From: Pseudomonadota bacterium | GTDB lineage: Bacteria > Pseudomonadota > Alphaproteobacteria > Acetobacterales > Acetobacteraceae | NCBI GenBank assembly: GCA_021845595.1 | Contig: JAJZVV010000003.1 | Span: forward strand, 1 to 64,000 | DNA: 64,000 bases | Reading direction: 5' to 3' | Shown here: piece after piece, positions 1-8,913 of the stretch | Layout: the number at the start of each line of letters is the position of its first letter | Position numbering within the stretch: position 1 is the first letter of the stretch | Notes under the pieces: model-generated | Seen by the model: only the letters and a program-made list of their open reading frames with translations | What the model was told of the DNA's origin: nothing | Database searches by the model: none | Translations under genes and position numbers: made by a program

Positions 1-1035
1 ACCACCCAGAACACAACGCAACGGCGATCAGGGTGCCAAGATCGCCATCAAATCCAATGCACCGGCGCCGTAATCAGTAAAAAACACCCCATCAGGCCGC
101 CGGCAATGGGGTTGTTGGAGGTGTCCGACTTTCTGGTGAACGGCGAACCGGTGCAAGCTAAGTGTGGATTGTCCCCACACCTCGTGACCGAACATCTGTC
201 GAGGTATCCAGGTATTCCTCGATTAGTAGTCAACGAGGAACTGGCAGCCCAATACCCAGAAAATGACTACATTATGCCCGTTCACGGAATTACTCGCGAC
301 GCGGTTAGATTAACAACTGAGCATAGCCTAGATTCTGCGGCCGATATGCTTGACCTCCATCTTGGTGATATGGTCCCTGTGATCTCGGTGGCCCGAAACG
401 CTTATCAGCTTTGGCGCGGCAACACGGATTGGCGATCACTACCTGGCAATCTTTCTGTGGATGCCGCAGGCCGTCTTATCGGGGCTTCTGCTGGCCACGC
501 GATCGGAGCGGCCGCGTTGGCGCTTGGGCTTGGAGGGTGGCCTGCGATCCTTCTGCCCGTCTTTGCTGCCGCAGGTGGGTATCGAGGTGGTCGTGCACTC
601 TCAGACTTGGTCAAGCGGCGAATCCTGCTGCAATCGGAGTATGCATCCCTATCCAACGCAATAATGGCGTTTTGTGCTGGTGCCGTCCGTGTTCTCGATA
701 TGATGATGAACCAGGCAGATAAGACAGCTACACGCATAGCGTCCGCCCGATCGCGGGCCGGCCCTGAATTTGTCGGGCTGTTCGATGACTGGCAGGAGCG
801 GCTAAGCGCGGAACAAGAGTTTAGGCGATTTCACCGTCTCCGCTTCAACCGCGGTGCCGCCGATCCACAAGCGTTCGACGATGGGTCCGGACCGCTCGGC
901 GCGTCCGCCGCCGCAATGTTTGCAGCGTCCTCCGCGGGCTTGCTAACGGCTGACCTCAGCAATGAGGCGAAAACGCTGAAAGAAGACGTCGCACGTTATG
1001 CCGCTGGCCTCCGGCGCCGCTTACTCTCGTCCTAG
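1..1035 (+). CDS. Hypothetical protein, possibly 5'-truncated by the window edge
   Basis: The first ATG in frame is at 106 (309 residues), but the frame is open with no stop back to base 1, so the gene may begin outside the window. I recognise no family. The N-terminal third is soluble. About residues 125-170 form a Gly/Ala-rich hydrophobic stretch with GxxxG spacing that could insert in a membrane, and the C-terminal half is basic and helical. Base composition is clearly more AT-rich than the rest of the window (runs such as gattagtagtc), which suggests recent acquisition. The next gene runs towards it on the other strand. Confidence 0.6.
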   Translation, partial: TTQNTTQRRSGCQDRHQIQCTGAVISKKHPIRPPAMGLLEVSDFLVNGEPVQAKCGLSPHLVTEHLSRYPGIPRLVVNEELAAQYPENDYIMPVHGITRDAVRLTTEHSLDSAADMLDLHLGDMVPVISVARNAYQLWRGNTDWRSLPGNLSVDAAGRLIGASAGHAIGAAALALGLGGWPAILLPVFAAAGGYRGGRALSDLVKRRILLQSEYASLSNAIMAFCAGAVRVLDMMMNQADKTATRIASARSRAGPEFVGLFDDWQERLSAEQEFRRFHRLRFNRGAADPQAFDDGSGPLGASAAAMFAASSAGLLTADLSNEAKTLKEDVARYAAGLRRRLLSS

Positions 1036-1303
1036 CCGGCGGCGATTGGTCATTCAAAGTCCAACTCATGGTGCTATGCGGTAAACATAAGGTTCATCAT
1101 CATCGTTCGTGGCCCGCCGGGCCGTCTCCGGCATCGGCCGGCGCGGTGGCGATGATCTGGCCGCCCGTCGCGATGCAGCCGGCCGCACGCGGCGCCAAGT
1201 CGAATGGCGCGAACGGCGGCTTGATCGCCGGACTCCGGCAGCCGCTGCACCCGATCGTGAACGCCGACGAAGCCGGGCTGCCCGCGCATCCGGTCGGCGC
1301 CGC
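1036..1303. other. Gap between convergent genes
   Basis: Between the hypothetical gene and the PuuE-like gene. Frames are open by GC bias only, and I see no family, repeat or terminator that can be defended. Confidence 0.4.
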
Positions 1304-2215
1304 TCAACCCGCCGGCGGGTGGCGGGCGAGCCAGTGGCGGGCGATGTCGATGCGGTTGCAGATCCAGACATCGCGGTGCCGCGCGACATGGTCGAGGAAT
1401 CGCGCCAGACCCGCGGCGCGGGCGGGGTGGCCGATGAGGCGCGCGTGCAGGCCGACGGACATCATTTTCGGCGCCGTCGCCCCCTCGGCATACAGCATGT
1501 CGAACGCGTCGCGGTGCCAGGCAAAATAATTCTCCGCCGTGCCGAGACTGCCCCAGACGAATTTCGTGTCGTTGTTGGTGAGCGAATAGGGCACGACGAG
1601 ATGCGGCTTGCCGGCGACCTCCACGTAGAACGGCAGTTCGTCGGCGTAGCTGTCGCTGTCGTAAAGAAACCCGCCTTCCTCGGCTAGCAGCCGGCGCGTG
1701 TTCACGCTCGGGGCGTAGCGGCAGTACCAGCCGAGCGGGCGGCTGCCGAGGCTCGCCGTCAGGCTGGAAACGGCGCGGCTGATATGCGCGCGTTCCTCCG
1801 CCTCGGTGAGCTTGAAATGCTCCACCCACCGCCAGCCATGGCAGCAGACATCGTTGCCGGACTCGCGGATGGCGGCGGCGAGTTGCGGGTTGCGCTCGAT
1901 CGCCATGGCGCAGCCGAAGAAGGTGAGCGGCAGGCCGCGCTCGGCGAACAGGCGCAGCACGCGCCAGACGCCGACGCGCCCGCCATATTCGAACATCGAT
2001 TCCGCGGCCAGGTCGCGCCCGCCCGCCGGCACCGGCGAACTCGCCGCCTCGACCAGCCCCGCATCCGTCTGCCCGTCGCCGAGATCGATGGCGTATTCGG
2101 ACCCTTCCTCGACATTGAGGACGAAGTTGAGCGCGAGCCGCGCGCCGCCCGGCCAGTGCGGCTGCGGCGGGGTGCGGCCATAGCCGATGAGATCGCGTTC
2201 GCCGTCGCGGATCAT
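1304..2215 (-). CDS. puuE: PuuE-type allantoinase / polysaccharide deacetylase-fold amidohydrolase
   Basis: The 303-residue protein belongs to the polysaccharide-deacetylase (NodB-fold) superfamily. Its signatures match the PuuE branch of cyclic-amide hydrolases: NFVLNVEEGSEY near residue 30, TFFGCAMAIERNP near 98, and CHGWRWVEHF near 123. PuuE proteins open allantoin to allantoate in purine breakdown and are about 300 residues long, so the gene looks complete. The ATG is preceded by AGGAGAG. It is the last gene of a co-directional group with an ABC importer, 22 bp after the permease, so the imported solute is probably its substrate. True substrate specificity (allantoin versus another cyclic imide or a sugar amide) is not decided by sequence. 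Confidence 0.8.
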   Translation of the reverse strand: MIRDGERDLIGYGRTPPQPHWPGGARLALNFVLNVEEGSEYAIDLGDGQTDAGLVEAASSPVPAGGRDLAAESMFEYGGRVGVWRVLRLFAERGLPLTFFGCAMAIERNPQLAAAIRESGNDVCCHGWRWVEHFKLTEAEERAHISRAVSSLTASLGSRPLGWYCRYAPSVNTRRLLAEEGGFLYDSDSYADELPFYVEVAGKPHLVVPYSLTNNDTKFVWGSLGTAENYFAWHRDAFDMLYAEGATAPKMMSVGLHARLIGHPARAAGLARFLDHVARHRDVWICNRIDIARHWLARHPPAG

Positions 2216-2237
2216 GCGGAACTCTCCTGGGTCGCGG

Positions 2238-3227
2238 TCACAATTGCTGCTCCTCGCGCCCGCGCACGAGCTGCGAGAGGCTGACGGCGAGGATCAGCGC
2301 GCCGCCATAGAACATGTCCTGCACGAACGAGCTGACGCCGAGAAACACCAGGCCGGTGATGCCGGTGACGAGGAAATACACCGCGATCAGCGCGCCGAAC
2401 GGGTTGAACCGTCCCGGCACGATGCTGGTCGAGCCGAGGAAGGCGGCGGCGAACGCGGGCAGCAGATTGGCCGCGCCCGAGGACGGATCCGCCGCGCCCT
2501 GCGTGCCGGCGTAGAGCACGCCGCCGAACGCGCCCATCAGACTGGAGGCCAGCAGCGCGCGGCGGCGGATGCGGTCGGTGTCGATGCCCGAAAGCCGCGC
2601 CACCTCGCGCCCGCGCCCGACGAATAGCACGCGCCGGCCCATGGCGGTGTGTTCGAACACGTACCAGAGCCCGATGCAGAGCGCGATGGCGTAGTAGAAT
2701 TCGAGCGGGATGCCGAACAGGCGGCGGACGATGACATATTCGATCAGCATCGGATCCAGCCCGCTGATGGTCATCGACCCGCTGATCCACAGCGTCAGCC
2801 CGTGCAGGAACGTGCCGATGCCGAGCGTGACGATGAGCGAGTGGATGCGCATGCCCGTGATCAGCCAGCCATTGATCATGCCCACCACCCAGCCCACCGC
2901 CATCGCCGCGGCGATGGCGAGCGGCATCGGCACGCCGAGATCGACGTTGAGCACCGCGATCAGCATCGAGGACAGCGTCAGCACATAGGCGATGGAGACG
3001 TCGAAATCATTGGCGGTGAGCGGGATGATGAGGCCGAGCGTGACCACCACCAGCACCGCCTGCGAGCCGAGCGTGCTGGAGAGATTCGCCCAGGTGAGAA
3101 ACGTCGCCGGCTCCAGCACGCCGAACACCACGACCAGGGCGGCGAGCGCTGCGATCAGCCCGTAGCGCTCGGCGATGTCGATCGCCCGGCGCGGACGCGC
3201 CGCCTTCTCGGCAGTGGCGGCGCTCAT
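2238..3227 (-). CDS. ABC transporter permease, sugar-type (BPD_transp_2, RbsC-like)
   Basis: This inner-membrane protein of 329 residues has about nine or ten hydrophobic helices and the Gly-rich family pattern of RbsC/branched-chain permeases, for example the conserved NDFDVSIAYVLTLSSML stretch near residue 73. It forms the translocation pore for the solute delivered by the binding protein at 4817-5917. Its ATG overlaps the last codon of the ATPase gene by 4 bp (ATGA), so the two are translationally coupled. RbsC-like permeases serve pentoses, nucleosides and other small polar solutes. Linkage to a PuuE-like enzyme makes a ureide or nucleoside-derived solute a reasonable inference. Confidence 0.9.
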   Translation of the reverse strand: MSAATAEKAARPRRAIDIAERYGLIAALAALVVVFGVLEPATFLTWANLSSTLGSQAVLVVVTLGLIIPLTANDFDVSIAYVLTLSSMLIAVLNVDLGVPMPLAIAAAMAVGWVVGMINGWLITGMRIHSLIVTLGIGTFLHGLTLWISGSMTISGLDPMLIEYVIVRRLFGIPLEFYYAIALCIGLWYVFEHTAMGRRVLFVGRGREVARLSGIDTDRIRRRALLASSLMGAFGGVLYAGTQGAADPSSGAANLLPAFAAAFLGSTSIVPGRFNPFGALIAVYFLVTGITGLVFLGVSSFVQDMFYGGALILAVSLSQLVRGREEQQL

Positions 3228-4804
3228 GCGGCGATCTCCGTGGCGGCGTCGCTGGCGTGGTAGCAGGCCTGCGCGATGCGCTCCTTGCTCAGCGCTCCGC
3301 CCGCGAGTTCGGCGGCGACGCGCCCGCGCGAGAGGATCAGCACGCGGTCGCAGAGCATGGCGAGCTGCTCATAGTCGGAGCTGGCGCAGAGCACGCAGGC
3401 CCCGTCCGCGGCGGCGGCGCGGATCGCCGCGAACACGTTCTGCCGCGCGCCGACATCGACGCCCTGCGTCGGCTCGTCGAGCAGGATCAGGCGCGGGCGG
3501 GTCTGCAGCCATTTCGCCAGCACCACTTTCTGCGCGTTGCCGCCGGAGAGCGCGGAGAGCGGCAGGGCAGGGCGGTTCGGCACCACTTCGAACCGCCGGC
3601 CGAGTTCGCCGGCGAGCCGTGCCATGCCCCGGCGCGACAGCGCCCAGGCGTGAAAGACCGTGTCCAGCACGGGCATGGTGACATTGTCGGTGATCGGCAG
3701 CGTCCCGATCGCCGCCGCCGTGGCGCGGTCGCCGGGGATGAGCACGATGCCGGCGCGGATGGCGCGCGCCGGGGTGAGGGTGGCGAGATCGAGCGCATCC
3801 GCGCCGATGACGAGCCGCCCGCGCCGCGCCGGCTGGCCGCCATAGAGCAGATACGGAACCCGCTCGTAGCCCGAGCCGAGCAGCCCGGTGATGCCCACCA
3901 CCTCGCCGCGCCCGATCTCGAGCGCGAGATCGTCGATGAAACCGGCGCTCACCGCGGCGGCGCGAACGGCGCTCTCGCGCGCGGCGGGCGGCGCGCCGTG
4001 CGCCAGCGGTTCGAGATCGCGGCCGATGATCAGCCGCACCAGGTCCGCCTTGCGGGTGCCGCGCGTCTCGATGCTGCCGGCGACGCGGCCGTCGCGCAGC
4101 ACGGTGGCGCGGTCGGTGATCTCCAGCACCTCGTCGACATCGTGGGAGACGAACACGACGCTGGCGCCCTCGGCGACGACGCTGCGGATCAGGGCGAACA
4201 GCCGCTCCACGTCGCGGCGCGGCAGGAACGGGGTCGGCTCGTCCAGCACCAGCACGCCGCCGCCCACGCCGCCGCCCACGCCGCCGCCCACGCCGCCGCC
4301 CACCGGCGCCGCCGCGCGCATTTCCTCCACCGCGCGGACGATGGCGAGCAGCGCGCGTTCCACCGCGCCGAGTTTCGCCACCGCCGCCAGCGGATCGAGA
4401 TCGAGCCCGTAGCGGGCGAAAACGGCGCGCGCGCGCGCCGCTTCGGCGGACCATGACAGCGCCAGCGCGCGCGAGGCGGCAAGCCGGCCCACCAGCAGGT
4501 TCTCCACCACCGAGAGCGTCGGCGTCAGCGCGAGATGCTGATGCACGAAGCTGATGCCGAGCGTGCGGAACCGGCCCGGGGGCAGCGGCAGCGGCACGCT
4601 CTCGCCCCGCACCGAGAGCGTGCTGCCGGGGTCCGGCGCGTGGTAGCCGGCGAGGATCTTGATCAGCGTCGACTTGCCGGACCCGTTCTGCCCCAGCAGC
4701 CCATGCACCTCGCCGCGCCAGAGGTGGAAATCGACGCCGTCGAGCGCGCGCTGCCCGCCGAAACTCTTCGACAGATTGCGGAACGCCAGCGCTTCCGCCG
4801 TCAT
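3224..4804 (-). CDS. ABC transporter ATP-binding protein, double-domain RbsA type
   Basis: The 526-residue protein has two fused nucleotide-binding domains. The N-terminal domain has Walker A (GQNGSGKST, near 38) and Walker B VLVLDEPT near 185; its signature motif is degenerate (LGAVERALLAI). The C-terminal domain has a degenerate Walker A (GLLGSGYE), a good signature ALSGGNAQKVVLAKW and Walker B LILLDEPTQGVDVG, the usual RbsA asymmetry. It powers import with the permease and binding protein on either side. Unusual: four perfect 12-bp repeats insert a GGGV-type linker at residues 169-184, immediately before Walker B of domain 1. Confidence 0.93.
   Translation of the reverse strand: MTAEALAFRNLSKSFGGQRALDGVDFHLWRGEVHGLLGQNGSGKSTLIKILAGYHAPDPGSTLSVRGESVPLPLPPGRFRTLGISFVHQHLALTPTLSVVENLLVGRLAASRALALSWSAEAARARAVFARYGLDLDPLAAVAKLGAVERALLAIVRAVEEMRAAAPVGGGVGGGVGGGVGGGVLVLDEPTPFLPRRDVERLFALIRSVVAEGASVVFVSHDVDEVLEITDRATVLRDGRVAGSIETRGTRKADLVRLIIGRDLEPLAHGAPPAARESAVRAAAVSAGFIDDLALEIGRGEVVGITGLLGSGYERVPYLLYGGQPARRGRLVIGADALDLATLTPARAIRAGIVLIPGDRATAAAIGTLPITDNVTMPVLDTVFHAWALSRRGMARLAGELGRRFEVVPNRPALPLSALSGGNAQKVVLAKWLQTRPRLILLDEPTQGVDVGARQNVFAAIRAAAADGACVLCASSDYEQLAMLCDRVLILSRGRVAAELAGGALSKERIAQACYHASDAATEIAA
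4253..4300 (-). repeat. Four tandem 12-bp units inside the ABC ATPase gene
   Basis: The unit cacgccgccgcc (plus strand) is repeated four times without mismatch and encodes Gly-Gly-Gly-Val repeats. Because 12 bp preserves the frame, copy number can change by slippage without destroying the protein. Confidence 0.95.
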
Positions 4805-4816
4805 GATCCGTAAGCT

Positions 4817-5917
4817 CTACTGCAGCTTCCAGAGCTTGGCGTAGCCGGCGACGTAGGCATCCCCATAGCCGCGCGAGAGCTCCGGCGGCGTGCCGGCATC
4901 CTTCGCGTTGGCTTCGGTGAAGAGATAGAACGGGATGTGCGGATCGGCGACCGGCGCCAGGCCGCACAGGCGGCGCATCTCGTCGTCGATGATGGCGTGG
5001 CCGATCCAGTCCAGATTCTCGCCGATATCCATTTCCACCTTGCCCTGCTGGATCAGGCCGAGCACGAACGGGGTGCCGTTGAAGGCGTCGATCTTCACCC
5101 GCGCCTCGCTGTGCGTCAGCGTCACCGCCGGGACCACGAACTGGCTCATGCTGTCGTAGATGACGATGATGTAGTTGATGGTCGGATCCGCGAGCAGGGC
5201 GGACTGCACGCCGGGCGTGATGCGCGTCGCCCAGTCCACCACCGGGAAGTTCATCGTCTTGGTCTTGCAGTCCGCGCAGTGCTTCAGCTCGTCGGTGATG
5301 CCGGCGACCATCGAATCGGTGGAGAGCGGGCCGGTGGAGATCAGCACCAGCGCGTTGAGATGGCCCTTGGTCTGCACCACTGCCCAGTCCACGAGCAGCG
5401 CGCCGGCGCGGAAATAATCGATCGGCACGTCGCCGTCGGCGTATTTCGCCACCTGCGCGGATTGTTCGAGGCCGTTATAGTGCGAGGCGATGACGGGGAT
5501 CTTCTGCGCCCGCGCGGCCATCACCTGCGGCACCAGCGTGCGCGGGTCGGTGCCGGCGAGCAGATCGATCAGGCTCGCCTTCTGGTTCACCGCCGCGTTC
5601 ATGCCCTGCACCCATTGCGAGCTCTGGCCCTGGTTTTCCCAGGTGGTGAAGGGAAACCCGACCTTCGCCGCCGCCGCCGCCATCGCCTTCTCGATATTGG
5701 CGGTGAACGGGTTGGCGCTGGAGACCGGAATGGAGACGATGGATTTGCCCTTCATGCATTGCCGCGCGTCGAACGCCGGCCCGGCCGCGACGAAGGCCGG
5801 CTTGCTCTCGAAAGGTGCAAGCCGGCTCTTGAAGAAGTCCAGATCCTCCGCCTGGGCCGCGGTGATGCCGCCCAGAAGCCCCACAGCGATGGCCAACATC
5901 CGTGTCAGTTTCGACAT
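4817..5917 (-). CDS. ABC transporter periplasmic binding protein (Peripla_BP_4, sugar type)
   Basis: A 366-residue secreted protein with a Sec signal peptide (MSKLTRM, then a hydrophobic core ending TAAQA-ED near residue 23) and the two-lobed type I periplasmic-binding fold of ribose/xylose-type proteins. It is the first gene of the operon; the ATPase begins 12 bp downstream. The ATG follows GGGGGACAG. Ligand residues cannot be read with certainty. The neighbouring PuuE-like amidohydrolase suggests a nitrogen-containing cyclic solute rather than a simple sugar, but that is inference from context only. Confidence 0.9.
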   Translation of the reverse strand: MSKLTRMLAIAVGLLGGITAAQAEDLDFFKSRLAPFESKPAFVAAGPAFDARQCMKGKSIVSIPVSSANPFTANIEKAMAAAAAKVGFPFTTWENQGQSSQWVQGMNAAVNQKASLIDLLAGTDPRTLVPQVMAARAQKIPVIASHYNGLEQSAQVAKYADGDVPIDYFRAGALLVDWAVVQTKGHLNALVLISTGPLSTDSMVAGITDELKHCADCKTKTMNFPVVDWATRITPGVQSALLADPTINYIIVIYDSMSQFVVPAVTLTHSEARVKIDAFNGTPFVLGLIQQGKVEMDIGENLDWIGHAIIDDEMRRLCGLAPVADPHIPFYLFTEANAKDAGTPPELSRGYGDAYVAGYAKLWKLQ

Positions 5918-6051
5918 TCTGTCCCCCAGCTTTGAGCCCGATCCCGTTGCGCGCTGCAGCCAAATGGCCGCAGCGTCCTTGCCGTGCTGTCGTTCCGGTC
6001 ACAGCTTAGCGGGGCGATTGCCTTGCAACAACGATGCCATGCGCACGCGGC

Positions 6052-6384
6052 TCAGGAGGCGCCGAGGCAGATCGGGCCCTTGGCGCGGATGTGCAGGCCC
6101 GCGAAAGGCTGGACCGGCGGTGTTCCGGGTGGCGCGCCGGGCCCGCCGAGTTCGGGCGGGCATGTCACCGGGGTTTGCGGCAGCGGCACGGAGCCGATTT
6201 CGGCGTCGCCGAGCGAGGGGCGCGTCATCGGCGTCGCCGCGCATTGCGGATGGCTGAGGCTGCCGCCGATGACATAGATCATGCACGTCACCGTCTGCGG
6301 GTCCCGGGCCGCGCAGCCGGCCAGCGCCAGCAGCACGGTGAACGCCATCGGGAATGACTTCCGCCGCCGCGTCGTCCGCTGCAT
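6052..6384 (-). CDS. Small predicted lipoprotein, unknown function
   Basis: 110 residues. The ATG at 6384 is preceded by GGAGGTGGACC, an excellent ribosome-binding site. The N-terminus is a lipoprotein signal (basic MQRTTRRRK, hydrophobic FTVLLAL, lipobox LAGC near residues 21-24), so it is probably anchored in the outer or inner membrane. The mature part is Pro-rich with several further Cys residues and matches no family I know. An alternative start is Met13. The much longer frame running upstream on this strand is antisense to the glycosyltransferase and is not coding. Confidence 0.7.
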   Translation of the reverse strand: MQRTTRRRKSFPMAFTVLLALAGCAARDPQTVTCMIYVIGGSLSHPQCAATPMTRPSLGDAEIGSVPLPQTPVTCPPELGGPGAPPGTPPVQPFAGLHIRAKGPICLGAS

Positions 6385-6543
6385 GGTCCACCTCCGTTGT
6401 GCGCGCGCGAGCCTATCGCGGAAATCGCTCCGGCGCGACGGCGGCGTTGGCGCCTGTTGCGGATCTGCTCTAAACGGGTGCGCGCAACGGCCGGCCCGGG
6501 TGCCGCAGGCGAGAGGACCAAGCGAGTTGCTGCCGAGACGCCG

Positions 6544-7716
6544 ATGAGCCCGCCGCGTCCCACCGCCCGCACGCTGGCGTTCATACTCACCACCGACTGG
6601 TTCTTCGCCTCGCACTTCCTCGATCGGGCGCTGGCGGCGCGGCGCGCGGGTTGGCGGGTCGTGCTCATCGCCCGCAGCGGCGCGGCGACCGCCGGTCTGC
6701 GTGCGCAGGGCATCGAGGTGATCGACCTGCCGATCGGCCGCGCCTCGCTCAACCCGCTGGCCGAGGCGCGCGCCGTGGTCGCGCTGTGGCGCATCTACCG
6801 GCGGCTGCGGCCGGACCTCGTGCATCACGTGGCGCTGAAGCCGGTGGTCTATGGCAGCCTGGCCGCCCGGCTCGCCGGCATCCGCCATGTCGTCAACGCG
6901 CCGATCGGCATGGGGTTCGTATTCTCCTCGCCGGGCCGGCTGGCGCGGCTGCTGCGGCCGCTGGCGCTGCTGGCGCTGCGCCTCACCCTCGCCCCGCGCG
7001 GCAGCTTCGTCGTGTTCGAGAACCCGGACGACCGCGCCGAGATGATCGAAGCCGGCCTGGTCGCCGCGCCGGCGGCGGTGCTGATCCGCGGCGCCGGGGT
7101 GGACGTCGCGCGCTTCCATCCGGCGCCCGAGCCGCCCGGAACGGTGCGGGTGGTGCTGCCCGCGCGCCTGGTGCCGGAAAAAGGCGTCCACGAGTTCGTC
7201 GCCGCCGCGCGCATTCTGCGCCGGCGCGGCGTGGCGGCGGAGTTCCTTCTCGCCGGCGCGCCGGACAGCGACAGCCGGCGGACCATCGCGGAAGCGGATC
7301 TGCGCGCCTGGAGCGAGGAGGGCGCGGTGCAATGGCTGGGCCCGGTGGAGGACATGGCCGGGCTGCTGGCCGAGGTCCACATCGTCTGCCTGCCGTCCTA
7401 CCGCGAAGGGCTGCCGAAGGCGCTGCTCGAGGCGCTGGCCGCCGGCCGGCCCGTGGTCGCCACCGACGTGCCCGGCTGCCGCGAGGCGGTGCATCACGGG
7501 GTCAACGGCCTGCTGGTGCCGCCGCGCGATGCAGCCGCGCTGGCCGAGGCGCTGGCCCGGCTGATCGCCGATGCGCCGCTGCGCACCGCCTTCGGTGCCG
7601 CCGGCCGGACCCGCGCGGTGGCCGAGTTCGCCTCCGAGATCGTCTGCCGCGACACGCTCGCCCTCTACGCCGCGATGCTGCCCCGCGCGGAACCTCTCTT
7701 GTCCGAGCGGGCATGA
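6544..7716 (+). CDS. Glycosyltransferase family 4 (GT-B fold)
   Basis: 390 residues from the ATG at 6544, chosen because LAFILTTDWFF starts the Rossmann domain directly afterwards; a longer frame from 6397 adds an Arg-rich tail of no family character. The C-terminal domain carries the GT4 donor-site pattern, with REGLPKALLEALAAG providing the E-x7-E type motif and PVVATDVPGCREAV after it. The upstream DLVHHVALKPVVYG motif is typical of capsule or O-antigen GT4 enzymes. It probably transfers a nucleotide-activated sugar to a lipid-linked glycan on the cytoplasmic face. No other polysaccharide genes are adjacent. Confidence 0.88.
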   Translation: MSPPRPTARTLAFILTTDWFFASHFLDRALAARRAGWRVVLIARSGAATAGLRAQGIEVIDLPIGRASLNPLAEARAVVALWRIYRRLRPDLVHHVALKPVVYGSLAARLAGIRHVVNAPIGMGFVFSSPGRLARLLRPLALLALRLTLAPRGSFVVFENPDDRAEMIEAGLVAAPAAVLIRGAGVDVARFHPAPEPPGTVRVVLPARLVPEKGVHEFVAAARILRRRGVAAEFLLAGAPDSDSRRTIAEADLRAWSEEGAVQWLGPVEDMAGLLAEVHIVCLPSYREGLPKALLEALAAGRPVVATDVPGCREAVHHGVNGLLVPPRDAAALAEALARLIADAPLRTAFGAAGRTRAVAEFASEIVCRDTLALYAAMLPRAEPLLSERA

Positions 7717-7761
7717 CGGGTTAGCGCAGGAACCATCCCCATAGTGCAACGGAACCGAACG

Positions 7762-8871
7762 ATGCTGACACGAACCGACACTCTCGAGACCGATCTGTTC
7801 GAGCCCTTCGCGCTCGGCCCGATCACGCTTACCAACCGCGTCGTCATGGCCCCGCTCACCCGCGCCCGCGCCGGCGCCGGCGATGTGCCGACGGCGATGA
7901 ACGCCGCCTATTACGCGCAGCGCGCCTCCGCCGGGCTGATCATCAGCGAGGCCTCGCCGGTCTCGGCGCAGGGCAAGGGCTTTGCCTGGACGCCCGGCAT
8001 CCACACGCAGGAACAGGTCGCGGGCTGGCGCGGGGTCACCGAGGCGGTGCACGCCAAGGGTGGGCATATCTACTGCCAGCTCTGGCACGTCGGGCGCATC
8101 TCGCACCCGTCGCTGCAGCCGGGCGGGGTGCTGCCGGTGGCGCCCTCGGCGGTGCAGCCGAACGGCAAGGCCTTCACCGAGAGCGGATTCCAGCCGATCC
8201 CGACGCCGCGCGCGCTGGCGCTGGAGGAGCTTCCCGGCATCGTCGAGCAGTTCCGCCACGCCGCCGGCTGCGCCAAGGCGGCCGGGTTCGACGGCGTCGA
8301 GATCCACGGCGCCAACGGCTATCTGCTCGACCAGTTCCACCGCGACCGCACCAATCTGCGCACCGACCGCTACGGCGGGACGATCGCCAACCGCGTGCGC
8401 CTCACCCTGGAGGTGACCGAGGCGGTGTGCAGCGTGTTCGGCGCCGACCGCGTCGGCATCCGCATCGCGCCCTTGTCCACGGTGAACGATATTTCCGACA
8501 GCAACCCGGAGGCGCTGTTCACCCACCTGGTGCGCGAGCTGAACCGGTTCCGCCTCGCCTATCTCCATGTCGTCGAAGGCATCACCCGCGGCCCGCGCGA
8601 GGTGGAGGGCGGGTTCGATCTGGCCACGCTGCGCCGCCTGTTCGAGGGCGTCTACATGGCCAATAACGGCTACACGCGGGAGCTGGCGCTGGCCGCGCGG
8701 CAGCGCAACACCGCCGACCTGATCGCCTTCGGCCGGATGTTCATCGCCAACCCCGACCTGGTCGAGCGCCTGCGCCGCAACGCGCCGCTGAACACGCCGG
8801 ATACCGAGACTTTTTACGGCGGCGCCGAGCACGGCTATCTCGACTACCCGGCGCTGGCATCCGAGCAGTAG
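7762..8871 (+). CDS. Old-yellow-enzyme family ene-reductase (NemA/XenB-like)
   Basis: 369 residues, FMN-binding TIM barrel. Visible landmarks are LFEPFALGPITLTNRVVMAPLTR at the N-terminus (first barrel strand), CQLWHVGRISH, the substrate-anion pair in HGANGYLLDQF, and the conserved RYGGTIANRVRL. The enzyme reduces activated C=C bonds (enones, maleimides, nitro compounds) with NAD(P)H. I use the ATG at 7762; a GTG at 7744 would add six residues but its spacing to a Shine-Dalgarno sequence is poor. In the phosphate-site loop the usual NGG is ANNGY, a small deviation. Confidence 0.93.
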   Translation: MLTRTDTLETDLFEPFALGPITLTNRVVMAPLTRARAGAGDVPTAMNAAYYAQRASAGLIISEASPVSAQGKGFAWTPGIHTQEQVAGWRGVTEAVHAKGGHIYCQLWHVGRISHPSLQPGGVLPVAPSAVQPNGKAFTESGFQPIPTPRALALEELPGIVEQFRHAAGCAKAAGFDGVEIHGANGYLLDQFHRDRTNLRTDRYGGTIANRVRLTLEVTEAVCSVFGADRVGIRIAPLSTVNDISDSNPEALFTHLVRELNRFRLAYLHVVEGITRGPREVEGGFDLATLRRLFEGVYMANNGYTRELALAARQRNTADLIAFGRMFIANPDLVERLRRNAPLNTPDTETFYGGAEHGYLDYPALASEQ

Positions 8872-8887
8872 CGCGCGGGCCGATCCA

Positions 8888-8913
8888 GCCAACGCCTGGA
8901 AGCGGGCGTTGGC
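8888..8913 (+). terminator. Hairpin after the ene-reductase gene
   Basis: A perfect 9-bp stem (gccaacgcc / ggcgttggc) with an 8-nt loop lies 16 bp past the stop codon. There is no T-tract, so it may be a weak terminator or an mRNA-stabilising hairpin. Confidence 0.5.

Noticed and set aside
4253-4300. Possible CRISPR or regulatory array
   Set aside because: Units abut without spacers, are 12 bp and lie inside a coding gene; this is a coding minisatellite.
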